A stretch of 64,000 nucleotides of DNA from Owenia fusiformis (GCA_903813345.2 CAIIXF020000004.1:11802196-11866195), one strand, 5' to 3'. Numbered from the stretch's first letter, positions 12,421 through 25,800 are shown. Made by a program: numbers and translations. The notes: generated from the sequence alone by a model not told the origin.

Positions 12421-12916
12421 CAGTATGAATGAAATGTCCCTTGGTGTTCTAGTCTTGGATTGTGATATTGGTTCTTGAATGGCGGGGGAAAGACATTGTT
12501 TCTTTTCATGTTAGATCATGGTTTTGGGATATATGGGGTTTGTTTTTCTTGACTGGTATGCACTTAGAGTTTGCTTTTTCTTGCTAAGTTCCATTACAAC
12601 TTTTGGTCCTTTCCCTTTGGCACTCGTGCTTAGATATCTAAGGGGTGTATTTGTCGATATTACACATTATTCATATTACCAGGGGTAGTGTTGAGGAATA
12701 TACCCCAGGTGAAATTCTGATATATCTGTAATGTATGCCTTTTAATATCTGTCAATTTGATCAAGGGTAGAGTAGATGGTAAATAATCACATCATGCCAT
12801 ATACAGATTCATGAATATATTGTAGTGTTCGTTGGGATTTGCTACTCCGTGGAGTTGTCATTTTCTAGTTAGATAACTATTACATAATCAACACTGTCGC
12901 TGTACTGCTAAACAGT

Positions 12917-12972
12917 CATTTTCTCCTGAAGCGCGCCATCCAGCCATTTTCTCCTGAAGCGCGCCATCCAGC
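12917..12972. repeat. 28-bp tandem duplication
   Basis: Two perfect copies of a 28-bp unit starting CATTTTCTCCTGAAGCGCGC. It is locally GC-rich against the AT-rich surroundings. Confidence 0.6.
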
Positions 12973-15555
12973 CATTCACATTTATGGGCTTCAAGACTTC
13001 TGATGAGACACACTGTATGTCTTCTGGTAAAGCTCCTAAGTAATAATTCTCAACTTTTTCTCAACTAAATTGTGTTGATTCAAGGGAGGATGGATTGGGA
13101 CAATCTGCATATTTCAAGTTTTCCAATGAGCCCCCTTGAAATTTCTGCAATCTGCAAACGCCTTAATTGTTGGGGGTAGGGTTCGAACTTCATTGCTGTT
13201 GTAGATTGTTTTAATCGCTTTATATCCACCACTGCCCTCCCAGGTGATTTTCGCTGCATGGTGGACAGATTCTGCAACTGATGGTTGTGGTTATGATGCA
13301 CAAGAAGAATATGCTATATATATCATTCCATGCCATATTCATTTGTAAGATGTTTAGCTTTAATCATCATGGTCATCATTGTGCTAGGGTCGGATGGTTT
13401 CATGTCAGCCAATGGCTAGTACTTTGTTAAGGTGGCAGGCTTAACTGATTTCTCTTTCATTGTAGTCAATCTGGTAAAGTATCCTCCATATTTGGGGATT
13501 TAATAGCTCAATATTCTTTTTAGTTGTACTGCCAATATCACCAATGTATGGGTTGACTTCCATCCATTCCAAAAGGACATGTTTGCTCCAAAATTGTTTG
13601 AAATTATCTGTATCAATCTAGATACAACAGCAGAAGCCTTGAACTCCAGCAGTATAGTCCCAAGCGATATTTGTAGAGGTAAATAATTGTTGATAACTAA
13701 GTTGGTGATTCAGTAATCTCTTAGAGGGGAAAGATCACAATTGTTATTTTTCACACCTCTATGAAAATGGAATGTTAGTATAGTCACATTTTTCGTTTGG
13801 ATGACATTTTTTGACAAATTAGTTTAAAAAGCATCATATTTTGTATCACATGATGACTTTATAAATTGAGGTACATTGAATATAATTGCATGTGCTTCTA
13901 TCAAAATATGTACTATAGGTATTATCTTTTAACAAAGTTTTTTTTATTGTAATACTATGTAATCAATCTCAAACTAGATATCAGCAACTCGCACAGATAT
14001 TAAGACATACATACATTAGAGATATATAAGAAGTTTCACAGATTTAAGCATATGAGTGACCATTAAGGGGTTTCAAAGGTATAAATCATCAAGACAATAC
14101 TATTTGAAATCTAATATAGTATCATGTAACACTACTTTGAAAAGATCTTTAAGTAATACAGAATTCCTGCTCTATGCAGCCATTTTGAATCTTAAGGCAT
14201 GAATTAGGAAAAACAATACTTTAACAGTGACCTGCTCTCACATTCCTTCAAATTGAATATAAAATACGCATACTTTGAAGATCACAAAATTATTGCGAAA
14301 TCCCACACTAGGCGGCCATTTTGAATTTCAGGAGGCCCGAATCAGAAAAATGATACAATATTTGCAATCTACTCTTAATTACCTTTCATTTGAGTATAAT
14401 AAAGCTATACTTCAGAAAGATCTCAAAATTCCTGTTTTCCAGACCCCTCCCCCCATTCACAGCCCCTGGGGGTCAGGCTGAAAACACGCAATGTATGTTA
14501 AATTAAACCTTTGTTCTCTCTATCTCTCCAAAACACATATTTCTCAGTGGTCTAATAATTTTTAATGAATGTTAACATGTTATAACTTTCAAAGTGCCAC
14601 GCCCCCTTTGAAATTAATTACATAATTATATGGTGCGATTAAAAAAAATGCTCAACATATATGATTTTGCAGATTATTTCATTTTAAAGAATACATGTGT
14701 AGCAATAGAAAAATGCACAGAAAAAAACTTTATACCTTAAAACGACCTTTAGCCTGTCAGAGGTATTTGGCAACCGGACTATTAACCCTATCCACAAATT
14801 GGTTTGTAATAAACATATTACGTTGTCATCTTGCGCTCGACTGTTCTGCCAAATACGCTATTGAATTGCCATATTTCTAGGTCTTAAACGATACAATATA
14901 GCAATTTGGGACATTGATTCAGGTAATAGATATATGTTAATCAACGTAACTTTGAATGATAATCTGGATGCTGACTTTCTTTTCCTGAAACAATAATAGC
15001 GTAGGAATATAGTTTACACTATCTTATTTATTTCGTGTTCGCGGCTGGACTGCGTTGCTTAGAATATCAATGGAGGCTGTGTTGCGTTGTTGAAATAGCT
15101 TTGTTTACTGGACTGCGTCCACTATGAATGCGCAGTTTGAATCTAATTTTCTCCTCATGAACACATTCTTTTATCAAATCATTTTCACGAATTATACTCG
15201 GAGCCTCAACTAACCTTTAGATATCAGAAACGTGTTCAAACTCCTTTCAAATGTATAGTAAATTAAATAATATACACATATTTTACAGGTAAAATCAGAA
15301 CTTTGCTACTGTTTTAGCTTGATCTGGACAACTGCTTATTTTATTATCTACAGACCAACAGTAGATACAGAGTAATATTTTGGTCACCGATTAGACACTA
15401 CGATAGCATTTAAAATACCTGGATTTCTCTATTTTGTCGGAAGAAGCAGAAGGCACTGCCGGATGTCCCTCAATTTTGGCGCTGGGCTGCGGTGTAAAGT
15501 TACGCGAGTCGCAGTCCGTGGCTTCGCCCTCGTTTTGCTTATCCCCCGTGACTAT

Positions 15556-16078
15556 GCTAGAATATTTTCTGTCCCTATATCTTGACACTATTAAATACAA
15601 TGAATGATCTTTTCATTAGGTTATTGTTTATTATCAAAATGTTCTTTACATGATATATATTTTATAATGATGTAGGGGATCAAAGCTTGAGAAGACTTTG
15701 AAAATGTAATTTAAGGATTACTTTCTTGCTATAAATCGAAGGTGGGGCGATTTTGTTGAAATTTTATGTATATGAATACTTTCTTATGACAATAAGGCTA
15801 GCGAGCGGCCATATTGAAAAATGGTGGCCATCTTTATGTGTTTTTGATATAACTACAATTAGTGGAGCGATTTTTTGAAAGTTAATATGTGAATACTTAT
15901 TTATGACTTTATTTTGATATTAATAATGGGCGGCCATTTTATGTTCAGTCTTTTTGATTTTTATGATTTTTTAACATAATGATAAAACTAAACACTACTG
16001 GTGTATTCAAAAAGCAGTGTCCTTGAACGCAGATAGGTCAATGTTGTATGTTTTTTATATTCTGCTTCATGTACTAAT
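15556..16078. other. Spacer downstream of the Ly6-like gene
   Basis: No gene. Contains several AATGGCCGCC-like motifs common in this genome. It should include the Ly6-like gene's 3' UTR; a minus-strand AATAAA is readable at about 15908-15913. Confidence 0.3.
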
Positions 16079-18648
16079 CTAGCCTTTGTACATAATAAAA
16101 ACAGTTCCCAAAGCACAACCAATTATAACTGGCAGTTGGCCGTATGTGAGCGGACCACTACTTTTAAGGGCTTTGTCATTACAAAATGCTGCATTGCAAT
16201 AGCATATGTGTCGAGCTTTGGTTTGTTCGCACCTGTCTCTGGTAATCGGAGCCATGGACGAGGGAACACAGCCACGGCTAATACCTGTAATTGGAAATAA
16301 AGAGATGGACATATCAGTGCACGAGCAAATTTTTTTTTTGATAATTTATTTGTTTCATGAATCATACAATATACACCCAAAGGCTGGTCAATAGCCAAAC
16401 GGCATAAAATCCCAATCTTTGAGTTTTATACATGTACTGTATAATAGAGGTGCAGGTTACTGTTTTGCTCAATCTGCCGAGAAAATACTTGTTAAAAAGT
16501 GTCTCATTTTTTGACAACCCGATATATCGATTCTGAAAACGCCCCTTGATATTTAGGAATAAATAATAATAGGCCATTCAATATGGTGAAATTCAGCAGA
16601 GTTGGATAGAATGAAGCACGAACCGAAGGTGAATGCATTTGTACTGATATTCTGTAGAATATCACCATATCAAATGGCCTATCATTTTTTATTCCGGTTC
16701 ATACATAGCCTAAAAATGATATCATTGTTCAGAGAACTGGGAAGTGAGGTCCATGAAGTAACCAAACTTGCTGTTGCTTTCGCCATTCCAAGGGGTAATG
16801 TCACATACATATACATAGATTCCTGGGAGCAAATCGAATATATGCACGGTCGTGCATTTATGGAGAACGGCTATGTTTTCTTCTGATTGGTTGAGAAACT
16901 CAATTAAAGCACGTTCATGGTTGAATTGACCTCTCGTTTCATTACCTTTATTGTCTCTTGAATACATGCAGCCGTTACCATTACAGCATCCAACCGCGTC
17001 TGTGCACTTCGTTGTTCTATTATTAGGGTTTTTGAAGCCCTCATTCTTGCACCAGTTGTCTTTATGGGAGGAGCATTTATGACATCTCACACCAAACACT
17101 ATAACAACAAATCAACACTTCAACTTGATGATCGTTTAGGTTCTTTTGAATTATCTTTGTCATTTCTGGTCACAAGGAGAAATGAGGTTATTAGTATTAC
17201 TACCACCTTATGCTCAGGGAAGAGGAGGGAAAACACCCGTAGCTTAAGAGTTAACAGATATAATTTCGTTTTTTGCTAATGCCACCTTCGTTTGTCCAAA
17301 TTCTCACAAGTTAGTTTTCGAATATAACACGTCGTTGTGATGTTTTAATTGATGTACAGGGCGTCCACAAACAAAGTATACCCAACTTCAAAGCCAGAAT
17401 ACTAGAATTCTGAGCAGTATTTAAAAATTCAAAGGTAACAGTATTAGGCCTAGTTTGTCTTCCATCTACGTAACTAGATCATTATGTTACTGTCATGGAT
17501 GACTGGACTATCATGACTTCAATGAAAGGTGATACAATCAGCATTGTGCCAAGTTAGCATTCAAGTAGGAATCGGATTGAAACAATGAATTTCAAAATGA
17601 ATGTTCAAAATATATTTATGTTCTAATTCAAACTTGTTTCACGTTCTTCAACCTTGTGTATAATTTTCCTTAACTTTTTATTGTTACCTCCCTCTCCGGA
17701 AATTGTATCACAAGAGCCTCTTGAACAGCAATGAAAATTCTACATGATGATATGCAGCTTTGAAGTCAATTGTATCCCCCCATTTAAGTCAATATTGCTA
17801 GAAACCATTTTCCATAGTATGAATATGGGTTCTTACACAGTACACTGGACTTGCATATTAGAACTTTTTGTTTGCTATACTGCTCAAATGTCAGTTGAAC
17901 CATGTTTGCAGGCCCATTTTAGAGTAAGTTAAGCTTTTTGCCAAACCATTTTTTCATAGGAGAGTTATTCAGCCTCCAGTCCAGCTCATTATGAAAGTCC
18001 TGTGGAACAGAATGTCATACATGACAGTTGTACAGACATAATGATCTAGGTACCATTGAATGGAGGACAAATACAGCTTTTTGCTGTTACCTTTGTGTTT
18101 CAAACAATTGCTCAGGATTCTAGTAATTTGGTTTTGAAGTTGGTATAGTTTTTTGTGGACATAGGCATATTCCTTTCACCTTTTTTTTTATCTTGACGTG
18201 AAATAATAAGCTATGATATTTATTGAATCTCTTTCGTAACCGACATTTAGTTCGGCCGTATTTTTGGTACAGCGTAGTAAACATTTTCCATTTACTTGTC
18301 ACTGTGTTCTTCAACCTCCGATCACAGGGCTTCAAAATCCAGACTATATTCTTTCTTTTTACCCCCTGCGATAAGCAGTTAGCATTTCCCCGATTAAGAA
18401 CTCGCAATCTGATTGGCTGTCGCAACACTACGACAGAAATCATTTATAAGTCATTGCGCATAATTAAAATCACGTGGTTCAGTTTAATCGGGCGCTTCCA
18501 AATTGGTTATAGCAGAGGGGGGGGGAGGAGATACGGATTCTGGACACCTGCATAGGAGGATGTGTGTTCTTTAGATTCTTATTAATAACAAATACTTACC
18601 CGTTGACGTGTATAAGGCTATAACAGCTGTGAACAAGATATATTTCAT
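16079..18648 (-). CDS. Secreted/GPI-anchored Ly6-like (three-finger) protein, quiver/sleepless type
   Basis: Three exons splice cleanly: 18600-18648 (donor ACGG|GTAAGT), 16931-17098 and 16079-16284 (stop TAG), total about 140 residues. Exon 1 is a signal peptide (MKYILFTAVIALYTSTG). Exon 2 opens the domain with VRCHKCSSHKDNWC and carries GCCNGNGC. Exon 3 ends the domain with HICYCNAAFCND, the Ly6 'CN' close, followed by a hydrophobic tail (QLPVIIGCALGTVFIMYKG) fitting GPI attachment. Twelve cysteines remain after the signal. The VRC-x-C-S-H start is typical of invertebrate QVR/sleepless proteins, which act at the cell surface as modulators of channels and receptors; the target here is unknown. 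All phases match. A mariner-like element sits in intron 1 and a ~35-bp-arm hairpin (16563-16692) in intron 2. It has no evident functional tie to the oxidases. Confidence 0.8.
17354..18163. mobile_element. Mariner-like non-autonomous element in Ly6-like intron 1
   Basis: The left end (CAGGGCGTCCACAAACAAAG) and the reverse complement of the right end share about 37 imperfect bases (GTCCACAAA...TATACC...AACTTCAAA...ACTAG). It interrupts a dispersed repeat whose uninterrupted form is readable at about 300-450, so insertion is directly visible. TACAGGG at the left edge is mariner-like. No transposase frame. Confidence 0.6.
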
Positions 18649-19053
18649 CGTCGTGCAATGCTTTGTAGATCTCAACTAGGGTTCCTTGAGTTCAACTGGT
18701 ATCATATTTGTGTATGTTGTTGTTATGTTTGTCGTGACTTTCAGCCATAGCAAACAAAGACATATGCAGCATTAATCTTAATCAATTTTATTGCATTATA
18801 ACATTTTTATTAAAGTAAGAATTTTTAGCTCAAGTACTCCCAAGTAAATGTTGTATCTTATCATAACCTTTAGTTTTCAAATCCAAAAACTGCTAATTGA
18901 ATTAGCAACAAATACACTGCTACGAAATTAGCGTATGTTTCGAATTAAAATGCCATTAAAGTACACTTTACATGAAATAAAGCGATAAAATAAATAAGTA
19001 GTGGTTTAACATCCAAATTCCTTGGTGACATAGATACGAAACTTATCATGCAA
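18649..19053. other. Upstream of the Ly6-like gene
   Basis: AT-rich, no gene seen. The Ly6-like promoter should lie here (minus strand), but no element can be called with confidence. Confidence 0.3.
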
Positions 19054-19348
19054 CAAGGATTGGCTCCCAGAATGCATGCAACATTGATATTTTTGCTATA
19101 ATATGGGCATGTCGTGATTACAAAGTTTGAATTCAAATAGCCGCCATTTTGTTCACTTCAACATTTGAATCATGAATTTTGGTCCTATTTCCCAACGAAA
19201 AATTCCAAAACTCATAGGAAATGATCGAGATATTGGTTTGCATCTTTCGGACTGTTAATTTTGAATTTATATTTATTTAATAACGACATTTCGACGTTTT
19301 AATTGTTGGAAAATATCGAGTTTCGATCCAGGGAGCCAATCCTCCTTG
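19054..19348. mobile_element. Mutator-like MITE, second copy (inverted)
   Basis: The reverse orientation of the element at 2312-2616: left end CAAGGATTGGCTCCCA (three bases shorter), right end GGGAGCCAATCCTCCTTG. The interior matches throughout. No target duplication is left. A third partial trace (GGAGCCAATTCTCCTTG) lies near 29100. Confidence 0.7.
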
Positions 19349-19855
19349 CTCTACTGTAGTCAGAACAAGTATCGATAACAACATTTCTGCACCATTTATA
19401 AACAAACGACTGATCTTAATACAAGCAAGCTCTTTTTAATGACACGAATGATCAGATGCCCCCTTAACTTACTGAAAATCACCAATGGAATATCAAAATC
19501 AATGTTACAAGATGGAAAGCTTTGAGGAGTGTACTAATCTTCGTCTTAACATATGCTCTATATGATCGAATTTGACACTGTCATAGGTTTTAAAAAATCG
19601 ACCATGCAAATGCCTGGAATGCACTTTTAGAGTATTCCAAGGCATCTTCTAGGTATCGTATGTTTTCACCAATAAAGCGATCTTTGATTAAGGCTGTCTG
19701 GTCATGCCCTATAAGTTTCGCCAAAATAACACGGATTCGGAGCGCAATTGATTGATACAATTACGTTATCATATAACAACAATTAAACAGAAATTTATGT
19801 ATGCACAGGTCAAGTCACTCTTGCATTTGGTATTCCGTCTGTCTACACGTCTGTT
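19349..19855. other. 3' flank of oxidase gene A
   Basis: No gene. The first bases downstream of the stop still resemble gene B's coding end, which shows that gene A's stop truncates an ancestral longer tail. No clear AATAAA near the stop. Confidence 0.4.
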
Positions 19856-22800
19856 CTAAATCCAGGTATCAACTTTCTGGTTATAATGCCTAGTTAATAG
19901 TTCTTCCACTGAGTTCAGTGCTCCCTCCATCCAATACTGATGTTTACTATAGCAACTCCCAACGATGTGGACGTTCTCGTCCTCAAATGGTTTGATCATT
20001 TGTTTAGAAATGATTTCCCAGTCAGCACCACCCTTCCAGGAATAGAATGCTGACCCTCGGGGTCCACCTTGTTTCCAATAATGCATTACACCTGTGTACG
20101 GTCTTGCTAGGTCTTCAGGTCGTAGTTGGTGTACCTCTGCAATCTGGTTATGGGCCTCTGCGAGAATCGTCTCTGATATGTTGTATTCACTAGCAAGCAT
20201 ATTGGTAGCTAGAGGTGTGCCTAACAGATCACTATCTAACAACGAGTCATCCCAGAATGAAGCATGTGGATAAGATGAGTACACTAACATCATTGATTTC
20301 CTTCTTTGGTCTTTAAGTGTACCAGAGGAAGGTTTCTTTTGGCCCATGTATAGCATCTGACTAACAGGAAGCGTTGAAACAGACCTCCCTGTCGTATAAC
20401 CTAGTCCCTCCCACCATGGGTTCTCGTAGCCAAGGTACATTTTTAATGCATCTTGTCCATAGACAGCATTAAGTCGAGAGTCAATAAATTTCTGATTTTT
20501 GAGAGGTTGCCAGTCGATTTCCATGAGAGCATCTCTATGCAAAGCTAGGATCACACGTTTAGCGCAAACGGTAACATGTTCCTGAAAAATATGACCATTG
20601 TATTATATTCTTAGGTTTTCAAGCATGCAGCTAACCATTGGAAAGATAAATAAATAATATATAGACCAACATTTCAATCAAAAAAGTAATGATTTTCAAG
20701 TGAAAGCATTGTCAGGCCATTATGGGGGCTTGTAGTGTAGATGGGCAAATGGATTTAAATTATGTTATTCTATCAAAGCCTGCGCCATGTGTGTTAATAT
20801 CAACGACATTTAACGTTAGCTATTTTAATGTCAACACAACTGGCTATCATGACCATACGATATATACCAAAATTATTGCTTATTAATTCTTAAAAATAGC
20901 TTTAACGATGATATTTTGGACAAAACTCAAACTTTTCTTTTATAAAGTCAGACAACATAAAAAATAATGTATCATGTGCTTCGATAATTTCTAACTTGTT
21001 AATAAAGGATGTTTGCAACCAGCTCTTGAAAGGGGGTTGTTTGATATTTCATGCTGGTAAAACAGAATATATCTTATTATGTCCATATGATTTGTATCAT
21101 CCAACACACTGCTTAAATAAACGTTGTTGATAGGTTGTTGATGGATAATTTGTTGAAAGCTTCGCCAGAAAGTGCCTTAAGGGGTTACCTTTTAAATGAC
21201 AGACAACGAAAACATCAGACGAAATATTGTTATTTTTGTGGTGAATTTAGGTTTTGCTCTCCAATATTTTATATCTTCTAAACAGTCAGATTTCAGCTAC
21301 GCACCAACACGATTTCAAAAAATTATTTTGGAAAATGAAACTAATCCAATTTAGTATTTAAATTATTGTTATATACGTTCTCAATTGTATCTAGTTTCTT
21401 AGTGAATTGAATGTGTTGAGTGTGTGTTGGAGGATACAAATCATATGGACATGATAGAACGTTTTCTTTTCATGAGTATGAAATATCAAGCAAATCCCTT
21501 TTGAGAGCTGGTTACAAACATACTTAATTAACAAGTTGGAAATTATTGGATACATAAGTTACATTATTTGTTATGTTCTCTGAGTTTATTTTAGCAAACT
21601 TTGATTTTTGTCCAAAAATCATCGTTAAAGCTAAAGCTGTTTTTAAGAATCAATAAGCAATATTTTCAGTTTATATCGCATGCTCATGATAGCCAGTTGT
21701 GTTGACATTAAAATAGCACAACATTAAATGTAGTTGATATCAACAAACATGGCGCAGGCTTTGGTAGAATAACAGAATTTGCCAATATTTGAAAATATCA
21801 ATTATCGTAAATTTGCCCAGATAGAGCATATGTATTCGGATGATGCCTTGTTCATTAATTCCCGAGTTTTATATTTCTATGTTAATATAATATTCACCAT
21901 TCAGTACTTTCCAAAAACCCATTACACAAAATACTCACCTGAGTATCTGATGTGATATAGTTGTCGGTTGATGTTTTCTGGAATGTTAACAGTTTATTCT
22001 GCCCTTGATTTTCTATGCGTATCAACTTATGGTTCTTGTGCACTTTATGTCTGGAAAGTTCGTTTCATTCAATCAGATTATTTTTGAAACAATAACTTGT
22101 CGAAATGGCTCAAATTGTACTTTTCATTGATGTATATTCATCGTATTATTTGCCGTACTGATGTATGGTTGTACTTTTGTATTTCATTTGATTAAGACAA
22201 ACAACCAATATAACAATAAAAATTAATTATTGTTTTGCGTTAGGCTAGTAAAAAATCTAGAGTAACCAATGAAGAGCATCAGATTGTCTCAGATAAATGA
22301 ATAAACACAACGAGCTTATGCGTCTCGAACTCACTCGTGGTTACGGCGACGGCACCTAGCTTAGCGTCTTACCGACCGCTGACCTTGAAACAAAATTGCA
22401 GGCAAGGGGTACATATTTCCTTACAATGTCAAATCATCTCCCAATCTCCCAAAATATCTACATGATATACTGTTATCAATGTTGTTTAAGATTCAAAGTG
22501 CAAAATGGGGGAAATGTTCAAATTCTTAAGTTTTTCCAAATAATAAACATGGCAACCAAAATAGAAAAAAATTAAAGTCTAATTTGCTTAAGTGCTACCT
22601 CTCTGGCTTGTTTTCTGCAAACTGTTTTATCATTGTCATAGGGAGAGCGCTCATACCACTTCTTAACGATTTAAACCGCATCTCATCGTAGGATCCTTCA
22701 GCAGGTACTGGTACATTTGACGCTGCATTTTCTTCAGAGAGATCAAAGCCCAAAGCGTCTGAGACATATTCCATCGCTTCGATTGAGCCACCATATTTGC

Positions 22801-25800
22801 GCCAGATTCTGTCGTATCTGGAATGATGCAAATATAAGTTGTTTGATATTTTAGTTTTATTTAAGTCACGTAATCACATCGGTTTAACATCGTTGTTGTA
22901 ATTAAATAATATCCTATTCAAAAAGGAATGGAATCTACATGGAAGAAAGGGGGCATGCCTTTGTTTGGATAAATCAATGCCATCTTGATCTTGTTTGTCA
23001 TCACCAAAATCGGGATTCAGTACGCTAGCTTCGTAGATTTTCCTGCGCAGTTGGTTTGGAGATTTCCCCATTTCATCGTGAAATAAGTTGTAGGGTACTT
23101 TAGAACTCCCCAGATCACTATACTTCATATGTGTTCCTCTGAGGTGAAAAGTGTTGTTCCAGATCTTTGACCTAAAATCGCCACTGTAATCCTGAAAGTC
23201 CATGGTTTCCAGTTCAAGAGATTCTATGGCTTTTGTGACATAGACGTGACCCTGCAGTCCCTCCTTAGTTTCAACTGCTGGAATATACCTCATCGCTCCC
23301 ATCTCAGCCAGTTTGTGGTTAATACCTAGTAAAATCCAAAATGACCCCTTTATGTCAATAACTGAATACAAAAACCAATAAACCATGCCATGAAAATTTA
23401 AATCATAGAATTCCATAGGAAGACTTCCCCTTCTCCAAATTATGATAAATCTTGATTACTGTTAAACGCTATTTTAAACATCACGTGATAGATATAATGT
23501 TTGAAGGATCTTCACACCTGCACCATTTCTTCTCGAAAATTGTATAAAACCATAACAATATCTACGATGCTAGTTTTACACACAAATTAGAATAACTACT
23601 TCTATACCAGGTAGTTTTCGGCTGTATACACGCCCCCCTATTCGGTTGGAATATTCAAATAAGTGAATTGACTGTTTGCTTTCCTTTAGCTTCCAGGCTG
23701 CATATGCGCCACCTATTCCACCACCTATCACGGCTATGTCTATTGGAATACCTGGAAATAATATTAATAATATTAATATGTAAATATCATCAAAATCAAT
23801 AATTCAGTCTAATTATTTTATGCGTCATCATTATTTGATTAATGAGATAATTAGCTTTGAAAAAAATTATTCGGTCAAATTTAAGATAAGACAGCCGTAA
23901 TAAAAAACATATAGTAAATTAATGATACCCTAGTTTCTTAACTACATAGTGTTTAAAGGTGAAATAAATAGTGGAAGGAAATCTATCTTTGACTTACATT
24001 ATTAAACATTTGACTACATTTTACACTGATTCGATGACGTTTGATTATTAGCAATATGAAAAGTTTAAACACCTTAACAATGAAATCGCAATATATACTC
24101 CTGTCCTCGAATAGCATTTAAGTTAATAAGATGAACAAAAATTGAATACTTACATTTTTCTGTAGGAGATGTAGTACCTGCCAATCGTGTGCATTTTTTC
24201 ATGCAAGGTTCTAGCGCGAATTTTGGAGGCACACCGGCATCGTCTAGGCACCTTTTCCAACAGCCACCACCACATGTGTACCCCTAAAAACAAAAACACT
24301 GGAGCAAAATACCTCTGCAAGATGATTCCAGAAGAGGTTTGATGATTTATTGATTAAGAAGTATATGTACATGTACATGTATAGCCCTGAACTCCAGGAA
24401 GGATCGCCTTTAATCGTATTTTGTATTTTCTAGTTTCTCCATAACTGATCATTATTTGCGTCCTTAATTTTTTACTGACACTTGCGGGTTCTTACAGTTT
24501 AAAGAGCGGGTTGTTACGGTTCAAAGAGCGGGTTGTTACAGTTCATCATTGCGTAGAGCGACTTGGAAATTGTGATTATGCCATCAATACATAGGCAGCC
24601 AAAGTTCACAAAATTAGTGTTTCAGCAATTAGCTTGATGTGTTTGATCCATGTGCTGTGAACAATACCCTGTATGTACAGTCTTACAGTTTCAGATGAGT
24701 AATGTGTATTGTGCATTGTTGAATTTTTGGATTGTTGCTGAATTGATGTTGATGTGTTGGACTTCTCAGTCAAGTCAAGTAAGTAAGTCAACATTCGAAA
24801 ATAAAAATCTCAAAAATCGTACATCTTTGATTTCCAAAATAATTTGTGAGGTGGTTATTGAGATGATAATACACATTTTAATGTATTAATTTTGAGTACA
24901 TCTCGAATCCATTCTCAACAAAGCGTTCTCGAAATAAGTATTCGAAATGTTTGAGTTCGGGATGGTAAAAGTACGTTAAGATATACCGCTCCTTAACAAA
25001 CTCCTTTGGGAACAAGATATAGAATCAAATTTATATTCTTCTTATTTACTCCCTGACACATGCCCATGAATGTTGCATAAGTAAATATCTCCGTTTCAAA
25101 AAAAATTGAAAACGTTGTTCTCTACAGGTGCCATTTTTTAAAATTGAAAAACAAAATTGAACATTTTGCTTTTCTAAATTGATAAGTTTCTTGGAATACA
25201 ACTTAACCGTAAACGATTTAAGTCATTAATAATATTCCCCTCAGTGAACCCATGCTGAAAAGACAGTAACCGGGTCAATATTTTGTGTTCAGCCTTGTTT
25301 TCATGACTTTTAAAGATGAGTCGACGATTATGTAGGAATTTTCATTTCCAAATGTAAGCGTGTCAACTCCTGTTTTTGCACAATATCTAGCCTTTTATAA
25401 TGATAGATCGCCAAAATCTACATGTACTTCTCAACGAGGCGATATGTTTTTAAATTTATAGATGTAAGCTATAAACTCAAACAAAAATTAAAACCACCCG
25501 CTCTATTATTTTGATTACACAAGACGAAATTTCCACTCCCGGGGAGCACTTTGGTACCACTTTGAAGAAAGATTCTTGAAAAATCGTTCGAAGTTTCACA
25601 AAAGGTTTTACGTAATTTTATTGCTTTGTTTAAGCCTCGACTTATATCATACTCAAATCCGATACCATAATTATAAATTAATAAGAAACATTCAACTCAC
25701 CAGGTTAAATGATAAACCGTTTCGAGAATTGATGATTTGAGTTAATTGTGGATATTTATGTAAATGTAAGTCGGCATGTATTCAAAAGTTAATGTACACA

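Larger units (their letters stand above)
10721..14747. repeat. Nested long inverted repeat inside the 5.76-kb element
   Basis: About 10721-11525 pairs with about 14262-14747 as imperfect inverted arms. Landmarks are GGTCGTTTTA...TATAAAG against CTTTATA...TAAAACGACC, and the AATGATACAATATTTGCAATC stretch. Arms differ by indels. The C-run near 11310 and the CCCC-rich stretch near 14450 are the same arm feature. Confidence 0.65.
9791..15550. mobile_element. 5.76-kb DNA element, CAC-ended 51-bp TIRs, 5-bp target duplication
   Basis: The first and last 51 bases are perfect inverted copies starting CACGGGGGATAAGCAAAACG. ACTAT flanks both ends (9786-9790 and 15551-15555). Ends beginning CAC together with 5-bp duplications are the hallmark of Transib/ProtoRAG elements; that family placement is an inference, because no transposase frame survives and the heptamer differs from their usual CACWRTG. 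A Kozak-like AACAATGGCG followed at once by a GTAAGT donor lies just inside the left end (about 9878). The interior holds a nested long inverted repeat, a tRNA-like SINE and a segment found again near 39.65 kb. Confidence 0.75.
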
